DNA from: Verticiella sediminum
Lineage (GTDB): Bacteria > Pseudomonadota > Gammaproteobacteria > Burkholderiales > Burkholderiaceae_B
Direction of reading: 5' to 3'
Length of the DNA stretch: 64,000 nucleotides
NCBI RefSeq assembly: GCF_007558815.1
Contig: NZ_VLTJ01000037.1
Location: forward strand, 45,187 to 109,186
The first letter of the stretch is position 1, and each line of letters starts with the position of its first letter. Shown piece after piece: positions 53,273 to 62,809 of the stretch. Below the pieces are notes generated by a model, which saw only the letters and a program-made list of their open reading frames with translations, had not been told where the DNA came from and ran no database searches. The translations under genes were made by a program, and so were the position numbers.

Positions 53273-54250
53273 CTACTGGGTGAAGGGGAACCGTTGGACG
53301 AGTTCGGTCATGCGCGCGCTTTCCGCCTCGATCCGGGCGGCGAAATCCGCCGGGGACGGGCTGATGGCCTGCGCGCCGAGGGAGGCGAAGGTCTGCTGCG
53401 TCGTCTGGCCCTGGACGGCGCGCGCGGTTGCCGCCGCCACACCCTCGACGATGGCCTGCGGCGTGCCCTTGGGCGCGAACAGGCCATACCAGGTGATCGC
53501 GTCCAGGCCGGGAAACCCCGCCTCGGCCGCGGACGGCACGTCCGGCGTGATCGACGTGCGCTTGTCGCCCAGCGTCGCCAGGATCTTGAGCGCGCCGCTC
53601 TTGTAGTGCGGCATGGCGGCGGTGATGCCCATGACGGCCATGTCCACGGTGCCCGCCACGAGGTCGGTGATCAGTTGGCCGCCGCCCTTGTAGTTCACGA
53701 CCACCAGGTTCTCCATCCCCTCGTCCGCGCGCAGCATCTGGCCCTGCAGGCGGGCCACGCTCTCGGTCGTGCCGAACGAACACGACCGGGCGTTCGTCTT
53801 GCAGCCCTGGAACGTTTCGGCAAGGGTCTCGCCCGGCAGCTTGGGCGTAGCGACGAAGACGCCCGCGAGTTCGGCGTACGCCGTGATGGGCTCCAACTGC
53901 GGCAGCGGATCGAAACCGTTGGACGCAGGCAGGTGCCGGGCCAGCGTGATGGCGTGGATCTGGACCAGCAGCGTGTAGCCGTCCGGCCGGGCGCCGATCA
54001 CCTTGCGTGTGCCGATCATGCCGTCGGCGCCGGGCACGTTCTCCACGATCACCGACTGCTGCCATACGTCGGAGAGGTCTTTGGCCACGGCCCTGGCCAG
54101 GGCGTCGGTGCCGCCGCCGACGCTGTAGGGCACGATCAGCGTCACGGGCCGATCCGGCTGCCAGGGTGGCTGTGCGAGGGCCGGTGCGGCGCAGAAGCCG
54201 AAAGCGAGCGTGAGCAGCGTCGCCGCTCGGCGATAGATCGATGCGATCAT
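53273..54250 (-). CDS. Bug-family periplasmic solute receptor
   Basis: A 325-residue exported receptor with a signal peptide to about residue 26 (ALAQ), then WQPDRPVTLIVPYSVGGGTD and IVENVPGADGMIGTRKVIGA. It probably captures a dicarboxylate or branched carboxylic acid for the lyase pathway encoded by the preceding genes. No TctAB genes are nearby. Confidence 0.9.
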   Translation of the reverse strand: MIASIYRRAATLLTLAFGFCAAPALAQPPWQPDRPVTLIVPYSVGGGTDALARAVAKDLSDVWQQSVIVENVPGADGMIGTRKVIGARPDGYTLLVQIHAITLARHLPASNGFDPLPQLEPITAYAELAGVFVATPKLPGETLAETFQGCKTNARSCSFGTTESVARLQGQMLRADEGMENLVVVNYKGGGQLITDLVAGTVDMAVMGITAAMPHYKSGALKILATLGDKRTSITPDVPSAAEAGFPGLDAITWYGLFAPKGTPQAIVEGVAAATARAVQGQTTQQTFASLGAQAISPSPADFAARIEAESARMTELVQRFPFTQ

Positions 54251-54291
54251 GGTTTGTCTCCGTTATGTAGGTTTGTTTTGGAAGGGGTTGT

Positions 54292-54927
54292 TCAGGCCTG
54301 CGGCCCGGGAGGTGGGTCCGAAGCCGGCCACGCCCACGGCCTGAGCCGCCGGTCCTGCTGCTGCCAGTCCAGGATGTCCGCACGCTCGCGCAGGGTGAGC
54401 TGGATGTCGTCAAGGCCGAGCAACAGGCCTTCGCGCCGCTGGACATCGACCGTGAACGGGATCGCCTCGCCATGCGGCGGCTCGATTACGCACGCCGCCA
54501 GGTCCACGCCGACCGGAGCGCCGGTGGCAGCCGCCGCGGCGAGTGCCTGCAATCGAGGGGCGTCGAGCCTGATCGGCAGCATCCCGTTCTGAAAACAGTT
54601 GTTGAAGAAGATGTCGCCGAAGCTCGGCGCGATCACGCAGCGGATGCCGATGTCCATGAGCGCCCAGACGGCGGCCTCCCGTGAGGAGCCGCAGCCGAAG
54701 TTCTCGCCGGCGAGCAGAATCGGTGCGTTGCGGAACGGCGGCTGGTTCAGGACGAAGCCGGGCGCCTCGCTGCCGTCGGCGTCGAAGCGCAGCGCTTCCA
54801 GCGCATACGGGCCAAGCTGGTCGCGGGCCAGCGTGGCCAGCCGCTCGATGCGGATGATCACGTCGGTATCGACGTTGGCCAGCATCAGCGGCGCGGCGGG
54901 GCCGTGGAGCCTGGTGAATGGGGTCAT
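54292..54927 (-). CDS. Aconitase-type hydratase, small subunit (LeuD-like)
   Basis: A 211-residue swivel-domain subunit of the isopropylmalate/dimethylmaleate dehydratase family: DVIIRIERLA, the ENFGCGSSREAAVWAL substrate loop and FGDIFFNNCFQNGMLP. It pairs with the large subunit, whose stop it overlaps by ATGA. An ordinary leucine-pathway LeuD is possible, but linkage to a lyase gene, not leuB, points to a catabolic hydratase. Confidence 0.85.
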   Translation of the reverse strand: MTPFTRLHGPAAPLMLANVDTDVIIRIERLATLARDQLGPYALEALRFDADGSEAPGFVLNQPPFRNAPILLAGENFGCGSSREAAVWALMDIGIRCVIAPSFGDIFFNNCFQNGMLPIRLDAPRLQALAAAAATGAPVGVDLAACVIEPPHGEAIPFTVDVQRREGLLLGLDDIQLTLRERADILDWQQQDRRLRPWAWPASDPPPGPQA

Positions 54928-56327
54928 GGTGTCGAGAATGTCCGAGGGTCGGCGATGTGCCCGGCAATGGCCGAGGCAGCCGCGGTGGCCGGGCTGGCCA
55001 GGTGCGTGCGCGCCCGCGGCCCCTGGCGGCCGACGAAGTTGCGGTTCGAGGTGGAGACGCAGCGCTGGCCGGGCGGCACCTGTTCGCCGTTGGCCGCCAC
55101 GCACATGCTGCAGCTCGGCTCGCGCCACTGAAAGCCTGCCGCCGTGAAGACGCGGTCCAGGCCTTCGGCCGCGGCCGCGCGTTTCACCGCCTCGGAGCCC
55201 GGCACGACCCATGCCGTCACGTTCGGCGCGACGTGGCGGCCACGGACGATGCGCGCGGCCGCGCGCAGATCCGACAACCGCGAGTTCGCACAGGAGCCGA
55301 TGAATACCCAGTCGATCGGCGTCCCGGCAATGGGCGCGCCGGCATGCAGGCCCATGTATTGGAGCGCAGCGTGGTGCGCCGCGGCGCTGGCCGGGGGCGC
55401 GGACGGTTCGGGGATGCGCGCGCCGACCGGGATGGCATCCTGCGGGCTGGTGCCCCAGGTCACCATGGGCGCGACCTGGCTCGCGTCGATGGCCTCCTCA
55501 TGATCGAATGTGGCGTCCGCATCGGTGGCCAGCGTGCGCCAGTACGTTGCCGCCTCGTCGAACAGCCGGCCCGCCGGCGCTTGCGGGCGGCCGCGCAGCC
55601 AGTCGATGGTGCGTTCGTCCGGTGCGACCAGCCCGAATCGCGCGCCCATTTCGATGGCGAGATTGCACAGGGTCAGCCGTTCCTCGACGTCCAGCGCCTG
55701 CACGGCGCTGCCGGCGAACTCGATGGCATGGCCCGTGCCTATCGAGGCGCCGAGGCGGGCGATGATGTACAGGACGAGATCCTTGGCCGTCACGCCCGGC
55801 GCGAGGCGGCCGTCGCAGCGGATGCGCATCCGGGCCGGTTTCTGCTGGCGGACCGTCTGGGTGGCGAGCACATGCACGCTCTCGGACGTGCCGATGCCGA
55901 AGGCCAGCGCGCCGATGCCGCCGTTGGTGCAGGTGTGGCTGTCGGTGCAGACCACGGAAAGCCCGGGCAGCACGATGCCCTGTTCCGGCGCCATGACGTG
56001 CACGATGCCGTGGCCGGGGCGGCCGATGTCGAAGAAGCGCACGCCGGCGGCCCGCGCGCCGTTGCGCAATCCCTGGTACAGGCGGGCGCCGGGCGCGAAC
56101 GTCGTACCGTCGCGCGCCGGCGTGCTCGCGACCGCGTGGTCCGGCGTGGCAAAGGTGAGTTCGGGGCTGTGCAGCCGCAGGCCGCGCGCATTCAGTTCGT
56201 CGAATGCCGGGCCGCCGCCCAGATCGTGCAGCAGATGCCGATCGACGTGCAGCAGCGCCCATCCATCGCCGAGTTCGCGCACGACGTGCGCGTCCCAGAG
56301 CTTGTCGAAGAGCGTGCGCGCGCTCAT
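54924..56327 (-). CDS. Aconitase-type hydratase, large subunit (LeuC-like)
   Basis: A 467-residue [4Fe-4S] hydratase subunit that interconverts 2- and 3-hydroxy acids through the unsaturated acid. Cluster ligands are in FIGSCANSR (about residue 336) and CSMC (about 400); CTDSHTCTNGGIGAL and GTGHAIEF line the active site. Automatic pipelines would call it isopropylmalate dehydratase. Coupling by ATGA to an isocitrate-lyase-family gene suggests a dimethylmaleate-, methylcitrate- or citramalate-like substrate instead. Confidence 0.87.
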   Translation of the reverse strand: MSARTLFDKLWDAHVVRELGDGWALLHVDRHLLHDLGGGPAFDELNARGLRLHSPELTFATPDHAVASTPARDGTTFAPGARLYQGLRNGARAAGVRFFDIGRPGHGIVHVMAPEQGIVLPGLSVVCTDSHTCTNGGIGALAFGIGTSESVHVLATQTVRQQKPARMRIRCDGRLAPGVTAKDLVLYIIARLGASIGTGHAIEFAGSAVQALDVEERLTLCNLAIEMGARFGLVAPDERTIDWLRGRPQAPAGRLFDEAATYWRTLATDADATFDHEEAIDASQVAPMVTWGTSPQDAIPVGARIPEPSAPPASAAAHHAALQYMGLHAGAPIAGTPIDWVFIGSCANSRLSDLRAAARIVRGRHVAPNVTAWVVPGSEAVKRAAAAEGLDRVFTAAGFQWREPSCSMCVAANGEQVPPGQRCVSTSNRNFVGRQGPRARTHLASPATAAASAIAGHIADPRTFSTP

Positions 56328-57187
56328 GTCGGCTCCGACGCCGCGTTGAATCGATCGCGCAGCGCGTTCCAGTCGTCCGCGCCGAAGCGGCGAAACAGTT
56401 CGCTGACCGTCATGTCCGGGTCCGGTGGCAGGCCGGTCGAACGCAAGTGCGCCAGGGCGGCGTCGCCGGCCTGCACGGCCGCGATCAGCATCAGGCCGGG
56501 GACGATGGCGAGCCTGTAGCCCATTGCCTCCGCCTGCTCCACACTGATCGGCGGGGTCTTGCCTCCCTGCACCATGTTCAGCAGGCAGGGCCCCGGCACT
56601 TGCCTGGGGACGGCCGCGGCTTCTTCCATGGATTGCGTCGCTTCCACGAACGCCACGTCCGCCCCGGCGTCCAGGGCGGCGTTCGCACGCCATATCGCCT
56701 CCTGCAGGCCGAGCGTCGCACGCGCATCGGTGCGGGCGATGAGCACGAAATCCGGCGAGCGGCGGGCCTGCACGGCGGCGCGGATCTTGGTGATGAACGC
56801 TGCGCGCGGGACGACGAGCTTGCCGTCGAGGTGGCCGCAGCGCTTGGGCGATTCCTGGTCCTCGATGTGCAGTGCCGCCACGCCGCGGCTCTCGTAGACC
56901 CGCACCGTGCGGGTGACGTTCAGCTCGTTGCCGTAGCCGGTATCGGCGTCGGCGATCAGCGGGACTTTCACGGCGGCCGCCATGCGCGCGGCGTTTTCCG
57001 CCATTTCGCTCATGCCGAGTAGGCCGAAGTCGGGAAAGCCGCTGGCCGCCGAGGTGCCTGCGCCGGTCATGTAGACGGCGCCGAAGCCGGCCTGCTCGAT
57101 CAGACTGGCGCCGATGGCGTCGTAGGCGCCGGGGGCGACCAGCATGCGTGGGGATGCGAGCAACTGGCGCAGGGGGAGGGTAGTCAT
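56324..57187 (-). CDS. Isocitrate lyase/PEP mutase superfamily lyase (dimethylmalate-lyase-like)
   Basis: A 287-residue TIM-barrel lyase that cleaves a 2-hydroxy dicarboxylate to a 2-oxo acid and a second acid. The metal-binding DADTGYGN is at about residues 80-87, and the catalytic loop PKRCGHLDGK near 114-123 has the Cys required for carbon-carbon lyase activity; EDQ precedes it. It is the first gene of the operon, and its stop overlaps the hydratase start. With the hydratase pair it resembles the dimethylmaleate hydratase / dimethylmalate lyase step that gives pyruvate and propionate. Confidence 0.87.
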   Translation of the reverse strand: MTTLPLRQLLASPRMLVAPGAYDAIGASLIEQAGFGAVYMTGAGTSAASGFPDFGLLGMSEMAENAARMAAAVKVPLIADADTGYGNELNVTRTVRVYESRGVAALHIEDQESPKRCGHLDGKLVVPRAAFITKIRAAVQARRSPDFVLIARTDARATLGLQEAIWRANAALDAGADVAFVEATQSMEEAAAVPRQVPGPCLLNMVQGGKTPPISVEQAEAMGYRLAIVPGLMLIAAVQAGDAALAHLRSTGLPPDPDMTVSELFRRFGADDWNALRDRFNAASEPT

Positions 57188-57215
57188 GGGCAGGGGCGTC
57201 GGGTTTGTTGTCCTC

Positions 57216-57233
57216 TTGTTATATTATTAACAA
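57216..57233. promoter_or_regulatory. Candidate GntR operator
   Basis: TTGTTATATTATTAACAA is a perfect TTGTTA/TAACAA inverted repeat around six bases. It is the only AT-rich palindrome in the 136-base gap between the lyase operon and the divergent GntR gene, 28 bases before the lyase start. Repression there by the GntR protein is inferred. Confidence 0.6.
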
Positions 57234-57323
57234 CACCAAGCTGCGTCAACGATGCGATGGTTCCGACAGTTGCTTGGCGGCGCCTGTTAAGCTGCTACGC
57301 GTTTTCCCTGCCGTTGTTGCACC

Positions 57324-58139
57324 ATGAATTCCGCCAAGCCTTCCAACGCCGCGCTCATCAGACGTTCCAGCGGAACCGCGCTGCATCGCCAGCTCTTCAT
57401 GGTGCTGCGCGACGAAATCGCGCGGGGTGTGTATGCGGGCGCCGGGGCGCTGCCCAAGGAAGAAGACCTGTGCGAGCGCTTCGACGTATCGCGCATCACC
57501 GTGCGCCGAGCGTTGGCGGACCTGGCCGCACTGGGACTGGTCGAGCGGCGTCATGGCCGCGGGACATTCATTACCGGCGGCCCCCCGCGGGTGCGGCCCA
57601 CCCCCAGCCTGAGCTTTCTGGATTCGCTGCGCGAGGTCGCCAGCGAGACCGAGGTGTCCGTGGTGAGCGCCGAGCGCGTGGCGCCGCCGTCCGACATGGC
57701 CGCGCTGATGCAGCTTGCGGCGGACGAGCCGGCATTGCACGTGTTTCGCGTGCGCACGGCCGGGGGCGTGCCGATCATGTACACCGAGGCCTGGGTGCCG
57801 GGCGAGGTGGGCAAGCGGATCACCACCGCCGCGATGCGCAAACGACCGCTTTATGAGCTGATGCAGGATCTGGGCGCGGTTTTCGGCCGCGTCGTCCAGG
57901 AGATCACGGCCCAGGCGGCCACGCCGGACGCGGCCGAGCATCTGCAGGTCGAAATGGGAACGCCGCTCATCAAGCTGGTGCGCCTGATCCACGACCGCGA
58001 TGCCCGTCCCGTCCAGCATCTCACCTCCTTGCTGCCGCCGGACCGCAGCCGCATCCTCATGGACATTCCGGGCGACAAGATCAACACGCTGGATGCCGGG
58101 CACATCGTGCACGATACGCAGATCGACGCCCGGCGCTGA
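57324..58139 (+). CDS. GntR family regulator, HutC/UTRA type
   Basis: A 271-residue repressor. The N-terminal winged HTH (LPKEEDLCERFDVSRITVRR and the GLVERRHGRGTFI wing, about residues 45-92) is followed by a UTRA ligand-binding domain. It is divergent from the lyase/hydratase operon and probably responds to one of its substrates. Confidence 0.9.
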   Translation: MNSAKPSNAALIRRSSGTALHRQLFMVLRDEIARGVYAGAGALPKEEDLCERFDVSRITVRRALADLAALGLVERRHGRGTFITGGPPRVRPTPSLSFLDSLREVASETEVSVVSAERVAPPSDMAALMQLAADEPALHVFRVRTAGGVPIMYTEAWVPGEVGKRITTAAMRKRPLYELMQDLGAVFGRVVQEITAQAATPDAAEHLQVEMGTPLIKLVRLIHDRDARPVQHLTSLLPPDRSRILMDIPGDKINTLDAGHIVHDTQIDARR

Positions 58140-58258
58140 GCTTGCCCGCCGCGCTCGCCGTGCATGCCGGCTGGCGGCCGTCGGGCGCCCATCCTGGCGT
58201 CCGGCCCCGATGGCCGGGCCTTGCGCGTTCGCCCCTCTCTTTTCTTAGGATATTTTTC

Positions 58259-58798
58259 ATGCCGAACCGGCTTTCCGTGATCACCACCCGCACCGGGGAC
58301 GATGGCAGCACCAGCCTGGGCGACGGTACGCGCGTGCGCAAGGACGCGCTGCGCGTGCACGCCCTGGGCAGCGTCGACGAGTTGAACTGCCATCTGGGCG
58401 TGCTGCGCGTCGAGGCGATTGCGGAACCTGCCGCGGACGACCTGGCGCGCATTCAGAACGACCTCTTTGACCTGGGCGGCGAGCTGAGCATTCCCGGACA
58501 TACGCTGCTGGCCGAGGCGCGGGTCGCCTGGCTGGACGAGCGCCTCGCGCACTACAACGGCCAGCTCGCGCCCCTGGCCGAGTTCATCCTGCCCGGCGGC
58601 ACGCGCGCCGCCGCCCTGTGCCACGTCGCACGCGCGGTTGCGCGGCGCGCCGAGCGCGACGTCGTGGCCGTGGCCGCCGAGGAGCCGGTCGGCGACGCCG
58701 TGCGGCTGTATCTGAACCGCCTCTCGGACCTGCTCTTCGTGCTTGCGCGCTGGCTCAACCGGGAGGCGGGAGCGGGGGATGTGCTGTGGCGGCGCTGA
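58259..58798 (+). CDS. Cob(I)alamin adenosyltransferase, PduO type
   Basis: A 179-residue four-helix-bundle enzyme that transfers the adenosyl group from ATP to cob(I)alamin to make coenzyme B12. Typical segments are TRTGDDGSTSLGDGTRV at the N-terminus, ALGSVDELNCHLG, LPGGTRAAALCHVAR and the RLYLNRLSDLLFVLAR helix. AGGA lies ten bases before the ATG. No other cobalamin genes are in the window. Confidence 0.92.
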   Translation: MPNRLSVITTRTGDDGSTSLGDGTRVRKDALRVHALGSVDELNCHLGVLRVEAIAEPAADDLARIQNDLFDLGGELSIPGHTLLAEARVAWLDERLAHYNGQLAPLAEFILPGGTRAAALCHVARAVARRAERDVVAVAAEEPVGDAVRLYLNRLSDLLFVLARWLNREAGAGDVLWRR

Positions 58799-58862
58799 GG
58801 GTTTCACGCACTGAGCCTGGCGCCGCTCGGTGGTCGCGGCGATGGGTAGTCCGGCATCCCGA

Positions 58863-58892
58863 TTGACTGTCCTTTTCAAGAGCTGCTACACT
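58863..58892 (+). promoter_or_regulatory. str operon sigma-70 promoter
   Basis: TTGACT (58863-58868) and TACACT (58887-58892) are separated by 18 bases, a good sigma-70 promoter. It points towards rpsL, with about 450 bases of leader. Confidence 0.65.
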
Positions 58893-59349
58893 TAGGGGCT
58901 TTACGAAATCTTTGCGCTTTAGTGTCGCGCTGCAGTTTTGCTTCGGGTTCATTCGTGCGGCTATCCCTATGTTCGGTTCATGCCGTCGGGAAGGCTCGCC
59001 AGGCTCAGGAAGTGACGCAGAGGAAGTGACACAGAGGAAGTGACACTGGCTCGCAAGGTTTCTTCAAAGGTTTCTCCCTCTTCGGGGCCCACCGGGCAGG
59101 CCATGCAGTTCGCCTTGCCCCGAAGAGGTTGTGCCACGCAAGTAGGTGTAGCTGGTTTTGCGTTCGGTCCCGAACTTCGGGACGGGCGCCGAGCCAGCTT
59201 TTGGCATTGATCCGCTCTTTCGACCGGCAGTTCCTGCCGGGCATTCGGGGCGGTCTTGCGTGGGTCGCCCGGAATCGAAAACTCTCGCGTGCCTCTCGGT
59301 GACGTAGACACCACCGAAGGTCCGACGACAACAGGGATCACAACAGGTC
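58893..59349 (+). other. Long untranslated leader of the str operon
   Basis: About 450 bases lie between the promoter and rpsL. It holds a 14-base tandem repeat (59008-59046) and a compact hairpin GTCCCGA-ACT-TCGGGAC (59167-59183). No convincing gene is present. It may include further promoters or a control element, but none was identified. Confidence 0.45.
59008..59046 (+). repeat. 14-base tandem repeat in str leader
   Basis: The unit GGAAGTGACRCAGA occurs at 59008-59021 and 59022-59035, with a partial third copy (GGAAGTGACAC) at 59036-59046. The first two differ by one base. Copy number could vary between strains. Confidence 0.8.
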
Positions 59350-59727
59350 ATGCCTACTATCAGCCAGCTCGCGCGCAAACCGCGCGTCGTTGCCCAGCTC
59401 AAGAGCAAGAGCCCCGCGCTCGAAAACTGCCCGCAGCGCCGTGGCGTCTGCACCCGCGTCTATACGACGACGCCCAAGAAGCCGAACTCCGCGCTGCGTA
59501 AGGTCGCCAAGGTGCGCCTGACCAACGGCTACGAAGTCATTTCGTACATCGGCGGCGAAGGCCACAACCTCCAGGAACACTCGGTCGTGCTCGTGCGCGG
59601 CGGTCGTGTGAAGGATCTTCCCGGTGTGCGCTACCACATCGTGCGCGGCTCGCTTGACCTGCAAGGCGTCAAGGACCGTAAGCAAGCCCGTTCCAAGTAC
59701 GGCGCCAAGCGTCCGAAGAAGGGCTGA
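59350..59727 (+). CDS. rpsL: 30S ribosomal protein S12
   Basis: A 125-residue protein of the decoding centre, full length and highly conserved ([44 protein letters not shown]). The streptomycin-sensitive Lys residues ([15 protein letters not shown]) are present. First gene of the str operon. Confidence 0.99.
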   Translation: MPTISQLARKPRVVAQLKSKSPALENCPQRRGVCTRVYTTTPKKPNSALRKVAKVRLTNGYEVISYIGGEGHNLQEHSVVLVRGGRVKDLPGVRYHIVRGSLDLQGVKDRKQARSKYGAKRPKKG

Positions 59728-59923
59728 TCGCCGCTACGCGCGCAGTCCGCAGTACCGCAGTAATCCGATCCAAGACCCGTTTTGTCCGACTGCGTCCCGT
59801 CCCGGACGTGGTGGTGCGACCGTCAGGCCGAGTGGCCGGGCGGTAGGTAAGTGGTCGCTCCGATGAGCGGCCGTGGCCCCGCAAGAAGCTGGGTTCAACT
59901 GAACAGACACAAAGGAAGCTGAA

Positions 59924-60394
59924 ATGCCCCGTCGTCGCGAAGTCCCCAAACGCGAAATTCTCCCTGATCCCAAGTTCGGCAATGTCGAACTCGCGAAATT
60001 CATGAACGTCGTCATGCTCTCGGGCAAGAAGGCGGTCGCCGAGCGTATCGTCTACGGAGCGCTCGACCAGATCCAGACCAAGACCGGCAAGGAGCCGGTC
60101 GAGGTGTTCTCCGCCGCCATCAACAACGTCAAGCCGCTCGTCGAAGTCAAGAGCCGCCGCGTCGGTGGCGCCAACTACCAGGTGCCCGTGGAAGTGCGCC
60201 CGGTCCGTCGCCTCGCCCTGGCCATGCGCTGGGTGCGCGAAGCCGCCAAGAAGCGCGGCGAGAAGTCGATGGACCTGCGCCTGGCCGGCGAGCTCATGGA
60301 CGCGGCCGAAGGCCGCGGCGGCGCGATGAAGAAGCGCGAGGACACCCACAAGATGGCCGAAGCCAACAAGGCCTTCAGCCACTTCCGCTGGTAA
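59924..60394 (+). CDS. rpsG: 30S ribosomal protein S7
   Basis: A 156-residue protein that organises the 3' domain of 16S rRNA ([49 protein letters not shown]). In enterobacteria S7 represses its own operon by binding the rpsL-rpsG gap; here that gap is 196 bases, longer than in E. coli, and could have the same role. Confidence 0.99.
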   Translation: MPRRREVPKREILPDPKFGNVELAKFMNVVMLSGKKAVAERIVYGALDQIQTKTGKEPVEVFSAAINNVKPLVEVKSRRVGGANYQVPVEVRPVRRLALAMRWVREAAKKRGEKSMDLRLAGELMDAAEGRGGAMKKREDTHKMAEANKAFSHFRW

Positions 60395-60427
60395 TTTCAT
60401 AGCGGCGTCGCAGTACCGCCGCAGAAT

Positions 60428-60450
60428 GGCTCGCCGCCTGACGGCGAGCC
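60428..60450 (+). other. Hairpin between rpsG and fusA
   Basis: GGCTCGCCG and CGGCGAGCC form a perfect 9-bp stem with loop CCTGA, 33 bases after the rpsG stop. No T-run follows. It may act in transcript processing or attenuation within the operon. Confidence 0.5.
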
Positions 60451-60541
60451 TGCCGCGCCCGTGGCGGCGCGGCCGGTGCCCGGCGATGCCCGGGCGTCGC
60501 CCGCAAGCGCGGGGACGCCACCGTCTCAAGGAACCCACATC

Positions 60542-62647
60542 ATGGCCCGCAAAACCCCGATCGAGCGATACCGCAATATCGGTATCTCTGCGCACATCGA
60601 CGCAGGGAAGACCACCACGACCGAACGCATCCTGTTCTACACCGGCGTCAATCACAAGATCGGCGAGGTGCACGATGGCGCCGCCACCATGGACTGGATG
60701 GCGCAGGAACAAGAGCGCGGCATCACCATCACCTCGGCTGCCACCACTGCGTTCTGGCGCGGCATGGCCGGCAACTACCCCGAGCACCGCATCAACATCA
60801 TCGACACCCCGGGGCACGTGGACTTCACCATCGAAGTCGAGCGCTCCATGCGCGTGCTCGACGGCGCGTGCATGGTCTATTGCGCCGTGGGTGGTGTGCA
60901 GCCGCAGTCGGAAACCGTGTGGCGCCAGGCCAACAAGTACGGTGTGCCCCGTCTTGCCTTCGTGAACAAGATGGACCGCACCGGCGCGAACTTCTTCAAG
61001 GTCTATGACCAACTGAAGACCCGCCTGCGCGCGAACCCCGTGCCCATCGTGATCCCCATCGGCGCAGAAGACAGCTTCCGCGGCGTGGTCGACCTCGTCA
61101 AGATGAAGGCGATCGTCTGGGACGAGGCCAGCCAGGGTACGAAGTTCGACTACATCGACATCCCTGAAGAGCTCAAGGCCCAGGCCGCCGAGTGGCGCGA
61201 GAAGCTGGTCGAAACGGCTGCCGAGTCGTCCGAAGAGCTGATGAACAAGTACCTCGAAGAGGGCGAGCTCACCGAAGAGGAAATCAACAAGGCCCTGCGC
61301 CAGCGCACCATCGCCGGCGAGATCCAGCCGATGCTGTGTGGCACCGCCTTCAAGAACAAGGGCGTGCAGCGCATGCTCGACGCGGTCATCGACTACCTGC
61401 CCTCGCCCGTGGACATCCCCCCGGTCGAAGGCGAGGACGATGACGGCAACCCCGCGTCCCGCAAGGCCGACGACAAGGAGAAGTTCTCCGCGCTGGCGTT
61501 CAAGCTGATGACCGATCCGTTCGTCGGCCAATTGACCTTCGTGCGTGTGTACTCCGGTGTGCTGAACTCCGGCGACACGGTGTACAACCCGGTCAAGGGC
61601 AAGAAGGAGCGCATCGGCCGCATCTTGCAGATGCACGCCAACAACCGCGAGGAAATCAAGGAAGTTCTGGCGGGCGACATCGCCGCGGTGGTGGGCCTGA
61701 AGGACGTCACGACCGGCGAGACGCTGTGCGACGCGGATTCCCACATCACCCTGGAGCGCATGGAGTTCCCCGAGCCCGTGATCTCGCAGGCCGTCGAACC
61801 CAAGTCCAAGGCCGACCAGGAAAAGATGGGCATCGCGCTGTCGCGCCTGGCCCAGGAAGATCCGTCGTTCCGCGTGCGCAGCGACGAAGAATCCGGCCAG
61901 ACCATCATCTCCGGCATGGGCGAGCTGCACCTGGAAATCCTCGTTGACCGCATGAAGCGCGAGTTCAACGTGGAAGCCAACGTCGGCAAGCCGCAGGTGG
62001 CCTACCGCGAAACCATCCGCAAGACGGTCGACGAAGTCGAAGGCAAGTTCGTCAAGCAGTCGGGCGGCCGCGGCCAGTACGGCCACGTGGTCATCAAGCT
62101 CGAGCCGCTCGAGCCGGGTGGCGAAGGCTTCGAATTCGTCGACGCGATCAAGGGCGGTGTGGTTCCTCGCGAATACATCCCCGCGGTCGAGAAGGGCATC
62201 CGCGACACGCTGGGTTCCGGCGTGCTGGCGGGCTACCCGGTGGTCGACGTGAAGGTCACGCTGTTCTTCGGTTCGTACCACGACGTGGACTCGAACGAAA
62301 ACGCGTTCAAGATGGCCGGTTCGATGGCGTTCAAGGATGGCATGCGCAAGGCGAACCCCGTCCTGCTCGAGCCGATGATGGCCGTCGAAGTGGAAACGCC
62401 GGAAGACTACGCCGGTACCGTGATGGGCGATCTGTCCTCGCGGCGCGGCATGGTCCAGGGCATGGACGACATCGTGGGCGGCGGCAAGACCATCAAGGCC
62501 GAAGTCCCGCTGTCGGAAATGTTCGGCTATGCCACCCAACTGCGTTCGATGACGCAAGGCCGTGCGACGTACACGATGGAGTTCAAGCAGTACGCCGAAG
62601 CGCCGAAGAACGTCGCCGACGCGATCATCACCGCACGCACCAAGTAG
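60542..62647 (+). CDS. fusA: Elongation factor G
   Basis: A 701-residue GTPase that translocates tRNA and mRNA on the ribosome. G1 is AHIDAGKTT (about residues 17-25), G3 DTPGHVDF, G4 NKMD; domains II-V follow to the C-terminal [13 protein letters not shown]. Length is normal. I chose the ATG at 60542, the usual [15 protein letters not shown] start; an upstream extension has no support. Confidence 0.99.
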   Translation: MARKTPIERYRNIGISAHIDAGKTTTTERILFYTGVNHKIGEVHDGAATMDWMAQEQERGITITSAATTAFWRGMAGNYPEHRINIIDTPGHVDFTIEVERSMRVLDGACMVYCAVGGVQPQSETVWRQANKYGVPRLAFVNKMDRTGANFFKVYDQLKTRLRANPVPIVIPIGAEDSFRGVVDLVKMKAIVWDEASQGTKFDYIDIPEELKAQAAEWREKLVETAAESSEELMNKYLEEGELTEEEINKALRQRTIAGEIQPMLCGTAFKNKGVQRMLDAVIDYLPSPVDIPPVEGEDDDGNPASRKADDKEKFSALAFKLMTDPFVGQLTFVRVYSGVLNSGDTVYNPVKGKKERIGRILQMHANNREEIKEVLAGDIAAVVGLKDVTTGETLCDADSHITLERMEFPEPVISQAVEPKSKADQEKMGIALSRLAQEDPSFRVRSDEESGQTIISGMGELHLEILVDRMKREFNVEANVGKPQVAYRETIRKTVDEVEGKFVKQSGGRGQYGHVVIKLEPLEPGGEGFEFVDAIKGGVVPREYIPAVEKGIRDTLGSGVLAGYPVVDVKVTLFFGSYHDVDSNENAFKMAGSMAFKDGMRKANPVLLEPMMAVEVETPEDYAGTVMGDLSSRRGMVQGMDDIVGGGKTIKAEVPLSEMFGYATQLRSMTQGRATYTMEFKQYAEAPKNVADAIITARTK

Positions 62648-62662
62648 GACCCGTCCCGAGCG

Positions 62663-62679
62663 CCGGAGCCTGGCTCCGG
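62663..62679 (+). other. Hairpin between fusA and tuf
   Basis: CCGGAGC-CTG-GCTCCGG forms a 7-bp stem just after the fusA stop, without a T-run. It may modulate tuf expression or mRNA stability. Confidence 0.4.
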
Positions 62680-62809
62680 TGTTCGTGGGATCGGCGTGCC
62701 CCGGCGCGATGCCGGTGGCATGCCGAGCAAGGCGCAGCGGGCGGGCGGCAACACCCCTGCCACGCGCGAACCAACGATTTTCGAGATTTCGAATCCTGAA
62801 GGAAGAATC

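Noticed and set aside
54292-56327. Leucine biosynthetic leuCD
   Set aside because: Not excluded by sequence, but there is no leuB, and coupling to an isocitrate-lyase-family gene under a GntR repressor fits catabolism better.
59064-59453. Minus-strand open frame across the str leader and rpsL start
   Set aside because: No homology or start signal recognised; it overlaps rpsL, whose identity is certain.
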